From Candidatus Latescibacterota bacterium (GTDB taxonomy: Bacteria > Latescibacterota > UBA2968): DNA of 64,000 nt. The stretch lies in assembly GCA_022823725.1 (NCBI GenBank), contig JAJEHL010000026.1, positions 434,001 through 498,000 on the forward strand, written 5' to 3'. How positions within the stretch are numbered: the first letter of the stretch is position 1; each line of letters opens with the position of its first letter. Below, piece by piece: positions 38,737-47,982 of the stretch. Made by a program: the position numbers and the translations under genes. Under the pieces are notes generated by a model. It was not told the DNA's origin, ran no database searches, and saw only the letters and a program-made list of their open reading frames with translations.

Positions 38737-41700
38737 ATGATCTATATAGAAGTAAGAATGCGATGGATTGGCAAGCCAAAATTGCGGCTCAAAGCCGGCA
38801 CTACTGATCCGGGTGCATACCGAATGTGCCGCATCGGAAGGGGTGAAGATATAGACTTTTACGAGATGGTTGACCAGATACTGGAACTGCTTCGCGGTCG
38901 TGGCCGGGTTTCGTATCGCGCGCTCAAACGCCAGTTCGATCTCGATGACGAGGTGCTTGAGGACCTCAAAGAGGCCATTCTCTTTGACCATCCCCAGGCG
39001 AAGGATGAGGATGGCCGGGGGCTCGTATGGGCCGAATGCTCCGCCTCGGACCAGGAGGATGCCACACCACCTGCGGCGTCTCCGGTACCGGTTCCGTCGG
39101 AGGCCTGGGCGCGCGATCCGAACATGTACACCCCGCCCCATCTGATCGAGAAAATACTCACCTCCCGTGCCGCCTTGCAAGGAGAACGCAAGCAGGTCAC
39201 GGTACTGTTCTGCGATATGGCGAACTCGACGAGTATTGCCGAGCAACTCGGCGCAGAGGCCATGCACGACCTCCTGAACCAGTTCTTCAAGCTCGCCCTT
39301 GATGCCGTCCATCGCTACGAAGGCAATGTTAATCAATTTCTGGGCGATGGTTTCATGGCGTTGTTTGGTGCCCCTATCGCCCATGAGAATCATGCCCAAC
39401 GCGCAGTGCTCACCGCGTTGGAGCTTCGCCATCAGATTGAGGCATGGAACAACGCGAGGACGCGACAAAACGATGCCCAGATTACCCTCCGGATAGGAAT
39501 AAATACGGGTACCGTAGTGGTGGGAGCCATCGGTGACAACCTGCGGATGGATTACACCGCCGTGGGGGACACCACGAACGTGGCGGCTCGCCTGGAAGGG
39601 CAGGCTGCCGCCGATCAGATCGTGATCTCAGAGTCCACCTATCGTCTGGTTGAGGGATATTGCCAAACGCGCTCGCTCGGCACCTTTGACCTGAAAGGAA
39701 AGGCCGGTCCGACGCTGGCCTGGGAGGTGCTTGCCGCGTTCGAATCCGTGAATAGACTCGACGTGGAAATCAAACGCGGTCTGACGCATTTCATGGGGCG
39801 CGAACGCGAGTTGCAGACACTGCAGAACTGCTTTGCACAGGCACAGGCGGGTCGCGGGCAGATGGTCTTTCTGGTCGGAGATCCAGGCATTGGCAAATCG
39901 CGTCTCCTGCTGGAGTTTCGTCAGCGTATCGCTGCCACCGATGCTACCTGGCTTGAAGGCCGCGCCCTTTCATTCGGAAGTTCCTCAGTATTTCATCCTT
40001 TAATCGATATGATCAAGAGAAGCGCAGGTATCGAGGAGGCAGAGGCGGACACGACGGTCGTCACAAAGATTGAGCAGACGTTGTTAAGTCACAGCGAGGC
40101 CTTGCGTTCCGATCTGCCCTATCTGCGTTATCTTCTCGCCTTAGACCCCGGAGATGAGAACGTGCGAAGGATGGACCCGCAACTGCGCCGGAACGAGCTT
40201 TTCCGCGCGCTTCAGCGTGTCCTGTTCCACGCCTCGGAGTCGTCCCCCAGAGTGATCGTCCTGGAGGATATCCACTGGATGGATCAGGCGACTCAAGACT
40301 TCCTCGAAGCCATCGCCGACAGCATCTCGACAAGCCATGTCCTGTTTCTGTTGACCTATCGGCCCGGTTATGCCCCTCCATTTGGCGAGCGAACCTATCA
40401 TACGCACTTGACTCTGCAACCACTCTCGACAAAGCATAGCACACAGATAGCCAGGACCATACTGGGCGTCGATTTTTTGCCGGACGAACTCGCAAGCCTG
40501 ATTGACCGCAAAACGGAAGGGAATCCGTTCTTTGTCGAACAAGTGGTCAGATCACTCCAGGAAGTTGGGGCCATACGACGCGTTGAGCATCGTTGTGTGT
40601 TGACCAGGCCCATTGAGGATATTTCTATTCCCGAGACCGTGCAGGACGTTCTCTCGGCGCGATTTGATCGCCTTGATGAGGCGCACAGGACAACGCTTCA
40701 GTTCGCCGCCGTAGTTGGTCGAGAGTTTACACGCGGGCTACTCATCCGGCTGGAGGTGGCCCAGTCGGACCTGCTCGATACCTATTTGCGGGATCTGACG
40801 GATATTGAAATGATCCGCGAAATGAATTCGGAGCCAGATCTAAGCTATATATTTAAACACGCGCTCACGCGCGAGGTGGCGTATCAATCGCTATTGGTCA
40901 GGAGCCAGCAATATCTGCATCGGCTGATTGGCGAAACCATCGAGAAATTCGAAGTTGATCACCTGGTCGAACACGCTGAAGTGTTGGCCCATCATTTCGA
41001 GCAGGGGGAAATGTGGAAAAAGGCGCTGACCTATCTCATGCAAGCCGGACAGAAGGCACAGCAGGCCTCGGCTCTAAAGGAAGCACTTGATTTCCACGCG
41101 CGTGCCCTGGTCGTCTGTGAACAACTCGGCTCGGCGGTCGATCCGGAGATGATGTCGATCTACGCCCGCAAAGGCGAGGCGCATTTCCTCCGCAGCGAGT
41201 TTTTGCTTTCTGTCGAAGCCTATCGGCAAGTGCTCGAGATCGCCCGTCGGAACGGGGACCGGGCGCAAGAGGCGTTCGCCCTCTATAAGATGGGTTTGGG
41301 CTATCACTGGGCCCACGAATTTGAGGAGGCTTTGCAATGCAGCGAGAGCGCGAAGGCGTTAGCACAGCAGATCGGTGCCGAGTCCACGGTCGCGGCGAGT
41401 ACTTTCGTCATTGGCTGGATACGCGCTGTGCTCGGTGATCTCGACGAGGCCAGGCGTCATTGCAATGATGCGTTGCGGATAAGTCGAGAAGCCGAGGATG
41501 AGGAGCAGGAAGGGTTCTGCCTGTGGGTGTTGGGACAGATCAGGAACTGGAAGGGGGAATACGCACAGGCACTCCAGCTTCTGGATCAGGCACTGCACAT
41601 CGGCCGGACGCAGAACCTGCCATTTCTCATCTCCGGGGTGCTATGGATGAGAGGGATTATCCTGTGTGGGAGGGGTGACTACGAGAAGGCTCTTGCTTCC

Positions 41701-42459
41701 CTCGAAGAAGCCCTGGATCTGAGCGAGCGTCTCGGTGATTACGCCCACAGAGGGCGGATTCTCAATACTCTCGGTTGGGTGTGTGGCGAGCTCTATGACC
41801 TGGAGGCGGCTCTTCATTACAACCAGACGTGTCTCGACGCCTCGGAGGAAATCGGCGATCCCGAAGTCACCAGAAACGCACAGTTGAACCAGGGCGATAC
41901 CCTCCTTCTGCTCGGCAGGTTGGAAGAGGCCGAAGAGCATCTCGAGGAGGTCCACGAAAGCCTGCAGCGGCACGGGACATGGGGCGAAGACTGGATGAAA
42001 TGGCGATACGCCCAGCATATGTGGCACAGCCTGGGCGAGTTGTGGCTCGCGAAGGGAGATGGCGAAATGGCGCTCATATATACCGGGTTGTGCTGCGAGG
42101 GGGCGAAGCAGACGGCGAGCCGCAAGAACCTCGCCAAGGGATGGCGCCTGCAAGGGCAGGCCCTCCTCGCTCAAGGGCGCGATGAGGAAGCCGAGGAAGC
42201 CCTCCGTCGGGCACTGGCGATTAGCCGGGACCTCGGCAATCCGCCGCAGATCTGGCGGACGCATCAGGCACTGGGGATGCTGTATGAAGATCGGGATGAG
42301 ACGGATCGATCTCACGCTGCCTATCACGAGGCGCTGGACATTATTCACGAGGTGGCGACGCAACTGCAAGATTCCGAACGGCGGCGCACCTTTCTGGACG
42401 CGCAGCCAGTGCGACAGATACGAGAAGGGGCTGTACGCACCGGGCACGCAGAAACTTGA
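38737..42459 (+). CDS. Class III adenylate/guanylate cyclase with AAA ATPase and TPR domains (soluble-AC-like)
   Basis: A 1240-aa cytosolic signalling protein. An N-terminal winged-helix-like domain (about 40-100: FYEMVDQILELLRGRGRVSY) is followed by the cyclase domain (150-335). Metal ligands are D160 (VLFCDMANS) and D204 (FLGDG), transition-state residues N281 and R285 (NVAARLE), and base-selecting positions Q200 and T274 (DYTAVGD). An AAA/NTPase module follows, with Walker A GDPGIGKSRL (381-390) and Walker B VIVLEDIHW (about 505), then TPR-like helical repeats (about 760-1220). This is the architecture of mammalian soluble adenylyl cyclase and class IIIb bacterial relatives, several of which respond to bicarbonate. 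The start is uncertain: homologues usually begin at MDFY, where this gene has ATA-GAC-TTT at 38851; the ATG at 38737 has a poor ribosome-binding site. The SulP gene follows 14 bp downstream. Confidence 0.88.
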   Translation: MIYIEVRMRWIGKPKLRLKAGTTDPGAYRMCRIGRGEDIDFYEMVDQILELLRGRGRVSYRALKRQFDLDDEVLEDLKEAILFDHPQAKDEDGRGLVWAECSASDQEDATPPAASPVPVPSEAWARDPNMYTPPHLIEKILTSRAALQGERKQVTVLFCDMANSTSIAEQLGAEAMHDLLNQFFKLALDAVHRYEGNVNQFLGDGFMALFGAPIAHENHAQRAVLTALELRHQIEAWNNARTRQNDAQITLRIGINTGTVVVGAIGDNLRMDYTAVGDTTNVAARLEGQAAADQIVISESTYRLVEGYCQTRSLGTFDLKGKAGPTLAWEVLAAFESVNRLDVEIKRGLTHFMGRERELQTLQNCFAQAQAGRGQMVFLVGDPGIGKSRLLLEFRQRIAATDATWLEGRALSFGSSSVFHPLIDMIKRSAGIEEAEADTTVVTKIEQTLLSHSEALRSDLPYLRYLLALDPGDENVRRMDPQLRRNELFRALQRVLFHASESSPRVIVLEDIHWMDQATQDFLEAIADSISTSHVLFLLTYRPGYAPPFGERTYHTHLTLQPLSTKHSTQIARTILGVDFLPDELASLIDRKTEGNPFFVEQVVRSLQEVGAIRRVEHRCVLTRPIEDISIPETVQDVLSARFDRLDEAHRTTLQFAAVVGREFTRGLLIRLEVAQSDLLDTYLRDLTDIEMIREMNSEPDLSYIFKHALTREVAYQSLLVRSQQYLHRLIGETIEKFEVDHLVEHAEVLAHHFEQGEMWKKALTYLMQAGQKAQQASALKEALDFHARALVVCEQLGSAVDPEMMSIYARKGEAHFLRSEFLLSVEAYRQVLEIARRNGDRAQEAFALYKMGLGYHWAHEFEEALQCSESAKALAQQIGAESTVAASTFVIGWIRAVLGDLDEARRHCNDALRISREAEDEEQEGFCLWVLGQIRNWKGEYAQALQLLDQALHIGRTQNLPFLISGVLWMRGIILCGRGDYEKALASLEEALDLSERLGDYAHRGRILNTLGWVCGELYDLEAALHYNQTCLDASEEIGDPEVTRNAQLNQGDTLLLLGRLEEAEEHLEEVHESLQRHGTWGEDWMKWRYAQHMWHSLGELWLAKGDGEMALIYTGLCCEGAKQTASRKNLAKGWRLQGQALLAQGRDEEAEEALRRALAISRDLGNPPQIWRTHQALGMLYEDRDETDRSHAAYHEALDIIHEVATQLQDSERRRTFLDAQPVRQIREGAVRTGHAET

Positions 42460-42473
42460 GAAGTCAAATTTCC

Positions 42474-44660
42474 ATGAAGTTTCAAAAGAACATCGAAAAT
42501 ATTTTGGCCGGAATTATCAGGGGGATCCTGGCAATATTTGCAACGATTGCTTTGGCAGCGTTGATTTTCTCCGGCCCTCTGGTAGAGTATCTCTCGACGG
42601 GAATAGTCCTGCTTCTGATCAGCACCGTTGTAATCGCACTTGGTGGGACGCTGGGAAGTGGTTATCCCGGCATCATAGTCGCGCTTCGATCAGCCACGAT
42701 CCCTATCTTTTCCGCGATGGCGGCAAAAATTGCAGTAACGATGGCGGCTCAGGGCCAAGAGGCCGATGTGTTAGCGACGGTGATCGCGGCATTCGGGATC
42801 ACGAGTATTGTGACTGGTCTGGTCCTGGTGCTGGTCGGACAATTTGGTCTGGGCAGACTCGTGCGCTACTTTCCTTACCCGGTCGCCGGAGGAATCTTTG
42901 CCGGAGGAGGATTCTCGCTTTTCGCAGGCGGAGTGTCGGTCGCTCAGCCCATTCCCTGGAATGACCTCGCTATATGGCTTTCTCCGGAGATTATACAGCA
43001 GTGGGCTCCGCCGTTGATTTTTGGCGTGTTTTTGTACGTTGTTAAACGCCAGTGGAATCAGTGGTTCGTTATTCTGATCCTTTTGCTGCTGGGATTTGCG
43101 GTGTTCTACACGTTCTTGTGGTTGAGCGGTCAGACCCTGGAAGTAGCCAGGGCCTCGGGCTGGTTGCTGGAGCTTTCCGATTTCCCGACCTTATTTCCGG
43201 TCTTCGATTTCGATGACTTATCCCGCGTGCATTGGCTGACTGTTGCGGGACAGGCTGGCAACATCGGGGCGATCGTGATGGTGTGCGTCATCCTGCTCTT
43301 GATCGACGTTACGGCCATCGAAATCCTCGTCAATAGGGAACTCAATCCAAATCGCGAACTGAAGGTGGCTGGGGTCGCGAATCTGGCCTGTGGTCTGTGC
43401 GGCGGTTGTGCTGGCGTTCAGAGTCTGCCGGATACGGCCTCATTCTATATGTCGGGCGGCGATCGCCGCCTGGCGGGGTTTGCCTTTGTCGCCTGCATCC
43501 TGACCGTGGCCTTCGTCGCGATCAATTTCATCTCTATGTTTCCGGTTTTTATCGTAGGCGGTCTGCTCGTCTATATAGGAATCGATTTTCTGCTGCAATG
43601 GGTGTGGATGGCCCGAAAAGAACTGCCGGCGTCGGACTATATCGTGGTACTGCTGATTCTGACGGTCTGCATCTGGCAGGGTCTTCTTGAGGGGATAATC
43701 TTTGGGTTGTTACTATCGGTGATCCTGTTCGTAATCAACTATAGTCGGCTCACCAGCATCAGAAGCGAATACACCGGACGGGACCGCATCAGCCACATCG
43801 AGCGCGATCCGGAGATTCGGGAGATTCTCGACCACGAGAGCGACTGTATTCTCATCATGGAGGTGCAAGGCGCTCTTTTCTTTGGAACGGCTGGCGACTT
43901 GATGGGCGTCATACGCGAAAAGTTGACATCGCCGGCGGGACTGAGGTTAAAGTATCTGATTCTGGATCTCAAACATGTCGTCTTCATGGACACGTCGAGT
44001 GTCACGCTCTTTTCGAGACTGGCCCAGGTGACGGAAAATCACGGGGTTTCGGTGGTCATCACGGGACATGACGAAAGGATGGGAAAACAATTGGAAGGCA
44101 TCGGGTTTTTCACGAAACCGACATCGCGTGTCCACCGCTGTCAATTTTCTCAACTCAATGAAGGCATCGCCTATTGCGAGGACCGGATTCTGGATGATCA
44201 CAAGGCGTCAAGGCTCGCCGGCACCGACACACTCGAAGGCCGGCTGGGCAAGATGCTGGGAGACGAGGATGCCGCCCGCCAGATGGTGCCTTTCTTCCAG
44301 CGACAGGAACATGCCGCGGAGGACTGGCTGTTTCGGCATGGGGATCTGGGAGACAGTCTTTATATCGTTGATTCGGGTACAGTGTCGGTGGTGATCGACG
44401 CAGCATACGGCGGTGAACACGTTGTGTGTGTTTATACGAGCGGTGCGATCCTCGGCGAGATGGCCGTCTATATGGAAGGGCCGCGTACGGCGAGCGTTCG
44501 AGTCGAAACCCCGAGTGTTCTGTACCGTCTTGACACCGAGGCCCTACAGCACTTCCAATTGCGGTATCCCGAATCTGCTGGCCGTTTTCATGCCGCCATC
44601 GTCAAGATGATTGCAGCCCGCCTGGATCGTTCCACGCGGGAGCTTCAGCATCATCTATAA
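42474..44660 (+). CDS. SulP anion transporter with STAS and cyclic-nucleotide-binding domains
   Basis: A 728-aa inner-membrane transporter. Residues 1-430 form the SulP membrane domain with many helices (GSGYPGIIVALRSATIPIFS; YFPYPVAGGIFAGGGFSLF; GCAGVQSLPDTASFYMSGGD). A STAS domain follows (about 450-555) with LILDLKHVVFMDTSSVTLFS. A C-terminal cyclic-nucleotide-binding domain (about 590-715) has the phosphate-binding cassette ILGEMAVYMEGPRTASVRVE, whose Glu and Arg are the residues that hold the cyclic phosphate and ribose in CAP-type domains. SulP proteins move sulfate, bicarbonate or other anions. The ATG at 42474 is chosen over a TTG at 42456 that overlaps the cyclase stop. Placed directly behind a cyclase gene, it is a likely target of the cyclase product (inference). 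Confidence 0.9.
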   Translation: MKFQKNIENILAGIIRGILAIFATIALAALIFSGPLVEYLSTGIVLLLISTVVIALGGTLGSGYPGIIVALRSATIPIFSAMAAKIAVTMAAQGQEADVLATVIAAFGITSIVTGLVLVLVGQFGLGRLVRYFPYPVAGGIFAGGGFSLFAGGVSVAQPIPWNDLAIWLSPEIIQQWAPPLIFGVFLYVVKRQWNQWFVILILLLLGFAVFYTFLWLSGQTLEVARASGWLLELSDFPTLFPVFDFDDLSRVHWLTVAGQAGNIGAIVMVCVILLLIDVTAIEILVNRELNPNRELKVAGVANLACGLCGGCAGVQSLPDTASFYMSGGDRRLAGFAFVACILTVAFVAINFISMFPVFIVGGLLVYIGIDFLLQWVWMARKELPASDYIVVLLILTVCIWQGLLEGIIFGLLLSVILFVINYSRLTSIRSEYTGRDRISHIERDPEIREILDHESDCILIMEVQGALFFGTAGDLMGVIREKLTSPAGLRLKYLILDLKHVVFMDTSSVTLFSRLAQVTENHGVSVVITGHDERMGKQLEGIGFFTKPTSRVHRCQFSQLNEGIAYCEDRILDDHKASRLAGTDTLEGRLGKMLGDEDAARQMVPFFQRQEHAAEDWLFRHGDLGDSLYIVDSGTVSVVIDAAYGGEHVVCVYTSGAILGEMAVYMEGPRTASVRVETPSVLYRLDTEALQHFQLRYPESAGRFHAAIVKMIAARLDRSTRELQHHL

Positions 44661-44735
44661 GAGGCGTCGGATCCTGGTCGCCCGATGAAGAACTTTTCAC
44701 GTTGTACATTTCCGAATATTTCGGCAACTTTTTAG

Positions 44736-45569
44736 ATGAGTGCTTTGAATCACATGTACGTTCGGTTCTGGGGAGTACGGGGGAGCATCCCTGTCTCGGA
44801 TGCTCATTATATCCGCTACGGCGGGAATACGTCTTGTGTCGAGGTCCGTTGCGGGGAGGCGGTGTTTGTTTTTGATGCCGGTTCAGGTATTCGCGGGCTG
44901 GGAGCTGCCCTGGTTGAGGAAGGATGTACTGAGGTCGATCTGTTTCTTTCTCATAGTCATATCGACCATATCCTCGGTCTGCCGTTCTTTCCGCTCGCCT
45001 ACCAGCGCGGCAATACGCTCCGGGTATGGTCCGGCCATCAACCGGAGGACGGTAGCACCGAAGGGGCGGTTCGCCACCTGATGAGCGCGCCGCTCTTTCC
45101 CGTGTCGCCCGAAATTTTTTCCGCCCACGTTGCGTTCTTCGACTTTCAGGCTGGCGAGACACTGAATCCCAAGCCTGGAATCGTCATTCGCACTGCGCCG
45201 CTTCGTCATCCCGATGGGGCGACGGGTTACCGGGTCGAATACGCTGGAAAAAGCATCTGCTACATCACGGACACCGAGCACGAGCCGGGGATGCAGGATG
45301 AGAACGTCATTGGCCTTATTGAAGGGGCTGATATCGTGATCTACGACGCGATGTTTACCGATGCTGAGTTCTCCCGCTATCGCGGCTGGGGGCATTCGAC
45401 CTTTGAGGAAGGGGCGCGGCTATGCCGTGTGTCTGGTGTCAAGACGTACGTCATCTTCCACCATGCACCGAAGCGCGACGATGAGGCACTCAGTAGAATT
45501 GAAGTGGCGGCGCGTCGGTTGTTCGCCGGGGCGGTAGTGGCCCGCGAAGGACTGACTTTAAGCCCCTGA
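44736..45569 (+). CDS. MBL-fold metallohydrolase (PhnP/cAMP-phosphodiesterase-like)
   Basis: A 277-aa metallo-beta-lactamase-fold protein of the subgroup beginning VRFWGVRGSIP...RYGGNTSCVEV. The metal motif is SHSHIDHILG (H73, H75, D77, H78). Later ligands are the His in APLRHPDG, the Asp in CYITDTEHEPG and the His in VIFHHAPKRDD. This subgroup includes phosphoribosyl cyclic phosphodiesterases and proteins found near cyclase and cNMP-binding genes. A role in hydrolysing the cyclic nucleotide of this cassette is plausible but unproven. It starts 75 bp after the SulP gene; an ATG at 44754 is an alternative start. It converges on the methyltransferase gene. Confidence 0.85.
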   Translation: MSALNHMYVRFWGVRGSIPVSDAHYIRYGGNTSCVEVRCGEAVFVFDAGSGIRGLGAALVEEGCTEVDLFLSHSHIDHILGLPFFPLAYQRGNTLRVWSGHQPEDGSTEGAVRHLMSAPLFPVSPEIFSAHVAFFDFQAGETLNPKPGIVIRTAPLRHPDGATGYRVEYAGKSICYITDTEHEPGMQDENVIGLIEGADIVIYDAMFTDAEFSRYRGWGHSTFEEGARLCRVSGVKTYVIFHHAPKRDDEALSRIEVAARRLFAGAVVAREGLTLSP

Positions 45570-45588
45570 GCAGGGTTCGATGGTAGTA

Positions 45589-46770
45589 TCAGTCCGACAA
45601 TTGGGAGGGCAGTTCGCGGGCGAGCAGTTGTTCAAGACTGGGGGTGATGTGCCAGAAGTCGCGCAGGATGCGATATTCCCGAACGAGGGTTGGATCACTT
45701 GTTCGGGCGGTTTTTTTTGCGCGGATGAGGATGTTTTTGGGCGTGTGTTTGGAGTCGATGAATTCTATGAGTTCGGTGCGATAGCCCAGTATGCGCAGGA
45801 TTTGTGCGCGGCAGGCGTCGGTGAGGATGTCGGCAGTGCGTCCTTTGAGGATGCCGTGCGCCATTACGGGTGCGAAGACGGATGCGTCGAGTTGTGGGCG
45901 CAGTTCGTGCTGGCAGCAGGGTGCTGCGAGGATGACGGGGCTGTGCCACTGTACGGCGCGGGCAATGGCGTCGTCGGTTGCTGTGTCGCAGGCGTGCAGG
46001 CTAAAGACGATGTCGGGCGGTGTTTGGGGTGTGAAGTCGGCGATGCTGGAATTGTGAAAGGCGAGGTCTGTCCAGCCGAGGTCACGGGCGAGGGTGCGAC
46101 ATTTGGCGATGAGGGACGGGTTGTGGTCAATGCCGATGAGTTGTGTGGGGATGTTCTGGATGTTGTTCAGGTAGTGATACGCTGCAAATGTGAGATATGC
46201 GCTACCGCAGCCGCAGTCTATGAGGGTGAGGGAACGTTTCGATGCTGGTATGACGGGTTGTAAGTGGTGGAGAAAGGCGTTGATTTGTTTGAATTTGTCG
46301 CGCATGGAGGCGCGTACGCGCCCGTTTTGATCCATGATGCCGAGGCCTTGGAGGAAGGCGTCTGGACGGTTGTCGGATAGGGGGTGGTGTTTGACGCGGT
46401 TGTGCGATAGTGCGGGGTGGGCATCTGGACGCGAGGGTTTTGCGCGTTTGAATAATGCGCGCCCTTTTTTGGTGATGCGAATGTGCAGGTCTTCGCCGCT
46501 GGTTTGTACGTGGATTTGTGCGAAGGGCAGGGCGAGTAGTTCATCAAGCGCGGCGTTCGCGTCGGTCAGCGGAATGTTTTCCGTGATGTCTTGCGTGTGG
46601 CTATATCGCGCGATCTGGAGGTGGGGCGCGTTTTTGATCTGGACCAGGCGGACGGCGATTTTGTTACATGTTGTGCCGCGACGTGGATGGCTTATGGTAA
46701 GCCTGAGAAAGGTCTCGGGGTTTGATACCGCATTGAGTATGGCGGTTTTGTAATTTGTTTCACACCGCAT
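45589..46770 (-). CDS. SAM-dependent methyltransferase (Methyltransf_32 / RRNAD1-like)
   Basis: A 393-aa class I methyltransferase. The SAM-binding motif I is LIDCGCGSAYLTFAAYHYL (about 183), motif II follows in LIGIDHNPSLI, and the family-specific SLHACDTATDDAI and APCCQHELRP segments come near 255 and 280. This group includes GSTCD/RRNAD1-type proteins that modify RNA or small molecules; the substrate is not known. The N-terminal ~170 residues form an extra domain. Its start overlaps the end of the dehydratase gene by 11 bp, so the two are probably cotranscribed. The opposite strand carries a long open frame that is a compositional shadow. Confidence 0.85.
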   Translation of the reverse strand: MRCETNYKTAILNAVSNPETFLRLTISHPRRGTTCNKIAVRLVQIKNAPHLQIARYSHTQDITENIPLTDANAALDELLALPFAQIHVQTSGEDLHIRITKKGRALFKRAKPSRPDAHPALSHNRVKHHPLSDNRPDAFLQGLGIMDQNGRVRASMRDKFKQINAFLHHLQPVIPASKRSLTLIDCGCGSAYLTFAAYHYLNNIQNIPTQLIGIDHNPSLIAKCRTLARDLGWTDLAFHNSSIADFTPQTPPDIVFSLHACDTATDDAIARAVQWHSPVILAAPCCQHELRPQLDASVFAPVMAHGILKGRTADILTDACRAQILRILGYRTELIEFIDSKHTPKNILIRAKKTARTSDPTLVREYRILRDFWHITPSLEQLLARELPSQLSD

Positions 46771-47887
46771 ACGCGATTGATCCGTCCTCTCGTCTCGGTG
46801 TACTGACTTTGGTCAAGGGGGCAAAGGGCGTGTCGGGGATTCTGGCGTCGTCGAGTTCAACGCCCAGGCCAGGTGCTTCGGGAAGGGGGATATAACCGCC
46901 TTCGCGTTTGTGCGCGCATTTGTACACGGCGTTGTGTTCGGCTTCGTCGTTTTTGGAGTATTCCTGCGTGATGAAGTTGGGGATGCTGGCGTCGAGGTGA
47001 AGGGATGCGGCTGTGCCCAGTGGGCTGAGAAAGTTGTGGGTGACGACCGCGCAGTGATAGGATTCGGCGATGGCGGCGATTTTTTTGCAGTGGGTCAGGC
47101 CACCTGCCAGGGCAATGTCTGGACGCACGTATTGGGGGCCGCCGTGTTCGAGGAGTTCGCGAAATTCCCATATTGAGGTGAAGCGCTCGCCATTGCCCAG
47201 GGGTACGGGGATGCGTTTGGCGATTTCTGCCTGGGTGGTGATGGTGTCTATCTGGATGGGGTCTTCCATGAAGTAGAGGTGATAGGGGATGAGGGCTTCG
47301 CCCAGGGCTACGGCGACCATTGGGGTGAGTTTGCGGTGGACTTCGACGATGAGATCTACGTCGGGTCCGGCACCTTCGCGGGCTGCGGCGACGATTTCGA
47401 CGGCGTTTTGTATGATGCGCGATTGCGCCTGGTTCTGGTATCCGCCTGTGATGGGATCAAATTTGATGGCGGTGAAGCCTTCGGCAACGGCGGCTTTTGC
47501 GTTTTTATACATTTGTTCGGGTGTGGGTCCGCCCGCGAGCAGGTGCAGGCGAATTTTGTCGCGGCAGTTGCCACCGAGGAGTTCCCAGACCGGGACCTGG
47601 AAGTGTTTGCCTTTGATGTCGTGCAGGGCGATGTCCATTGCACTGACTGCGCCGCAAAGTGCGGTGCCGCGAAAGGGTGCCATGCGGTAGAGGTGCTGCC
47701 AGTGGTGTTCTATGCGCATGGGGTTTTGTCCGATGAGGTATTCTTTGAAGACTTTGGCGATGGATTGGATGGCTTCGGGATAGCCCCAACAGGCAGAGGT
47801 TCCGATGCCGGAGATGCCGGTGTCGGTGGTGAGGCGGACGACATAGCTGTTGCCGAGCAGGAAGTGTTCGACCTGATCAATTTTCAT
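46760..47887 (-). CDS. Enolase-superfamily enzyme, mandelate racemase/muconate lactonizing (sugar-acid dehydratase type)
   Basis: A 375-aa enzyme with an N-terminal capping domain (about 1-115) and the TIM barrel. Predicted Mg ligands are the Glu in IVEVHRKL, the Glu of FMEDPI and the Glu of GNGERF; the catalytic His is in VVTHNFLSPLG. The WELLGGNCRDKIRLHLLAGG and AIKFDP stretches match galactonate/mannonate dehydratase-type members. It would abstract a proton alpha to a carboxylate and probably dehydrates a sugar acid. The ribosome-binding site is AAGGAG. It is divergent from the SDR gene and upstream of the methyltransferase gene. Confidence 0.9.
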   Translation of the reverse strand: MKIDQVEHFLLGNSYVVRLTTDTGISGIGTSACWGYPEAIQSIAKVFKEYLIGQNPMRIEHHWQHLYRMAPFRGTALCGAVSAMDIALHDIKGKHFQVPVWELLGGNCRDKIRLHLLAGGPTPEQMYKNAKAAVAEGFTAIKFDPITGGYQNQAQSRIIQNAVEIVAAAREGAGPDVDLIVEVHRKLTPMVAVALGEALIPYHLYFMEDPIQIDTITTQAEIAKRIPVPLGNGERFTSIWEFRELLEHGGPQYVRPDIALAGGLTHCKKIAAIAESYHCAVVTHNFLSPLGTAASLHLDASIPNFITQEYSKNDEAEHNAVYKCAHKREGGYIPLPEAPGLGVELDDARIPDTPFAPLTKVSTPRREDGSIAYAV

Positions 47888-47982
47888 GCTTTACTCCTTG
47901 TATTCAGGTATGGAATTGAGCGCAACTTGGGTTATATTACACGATGAGACGACAATGAGCAATAGAATACGAGGAGGGTAAG

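Noticed and set aside
45580-46263. A 227-codon plus-strand frame opposite the methyltransferase gene
   Set aside because: The minus strand encodes clear methyltransferase motifs; the plus frame is Gly/Val/Cys-rich without homologous features.
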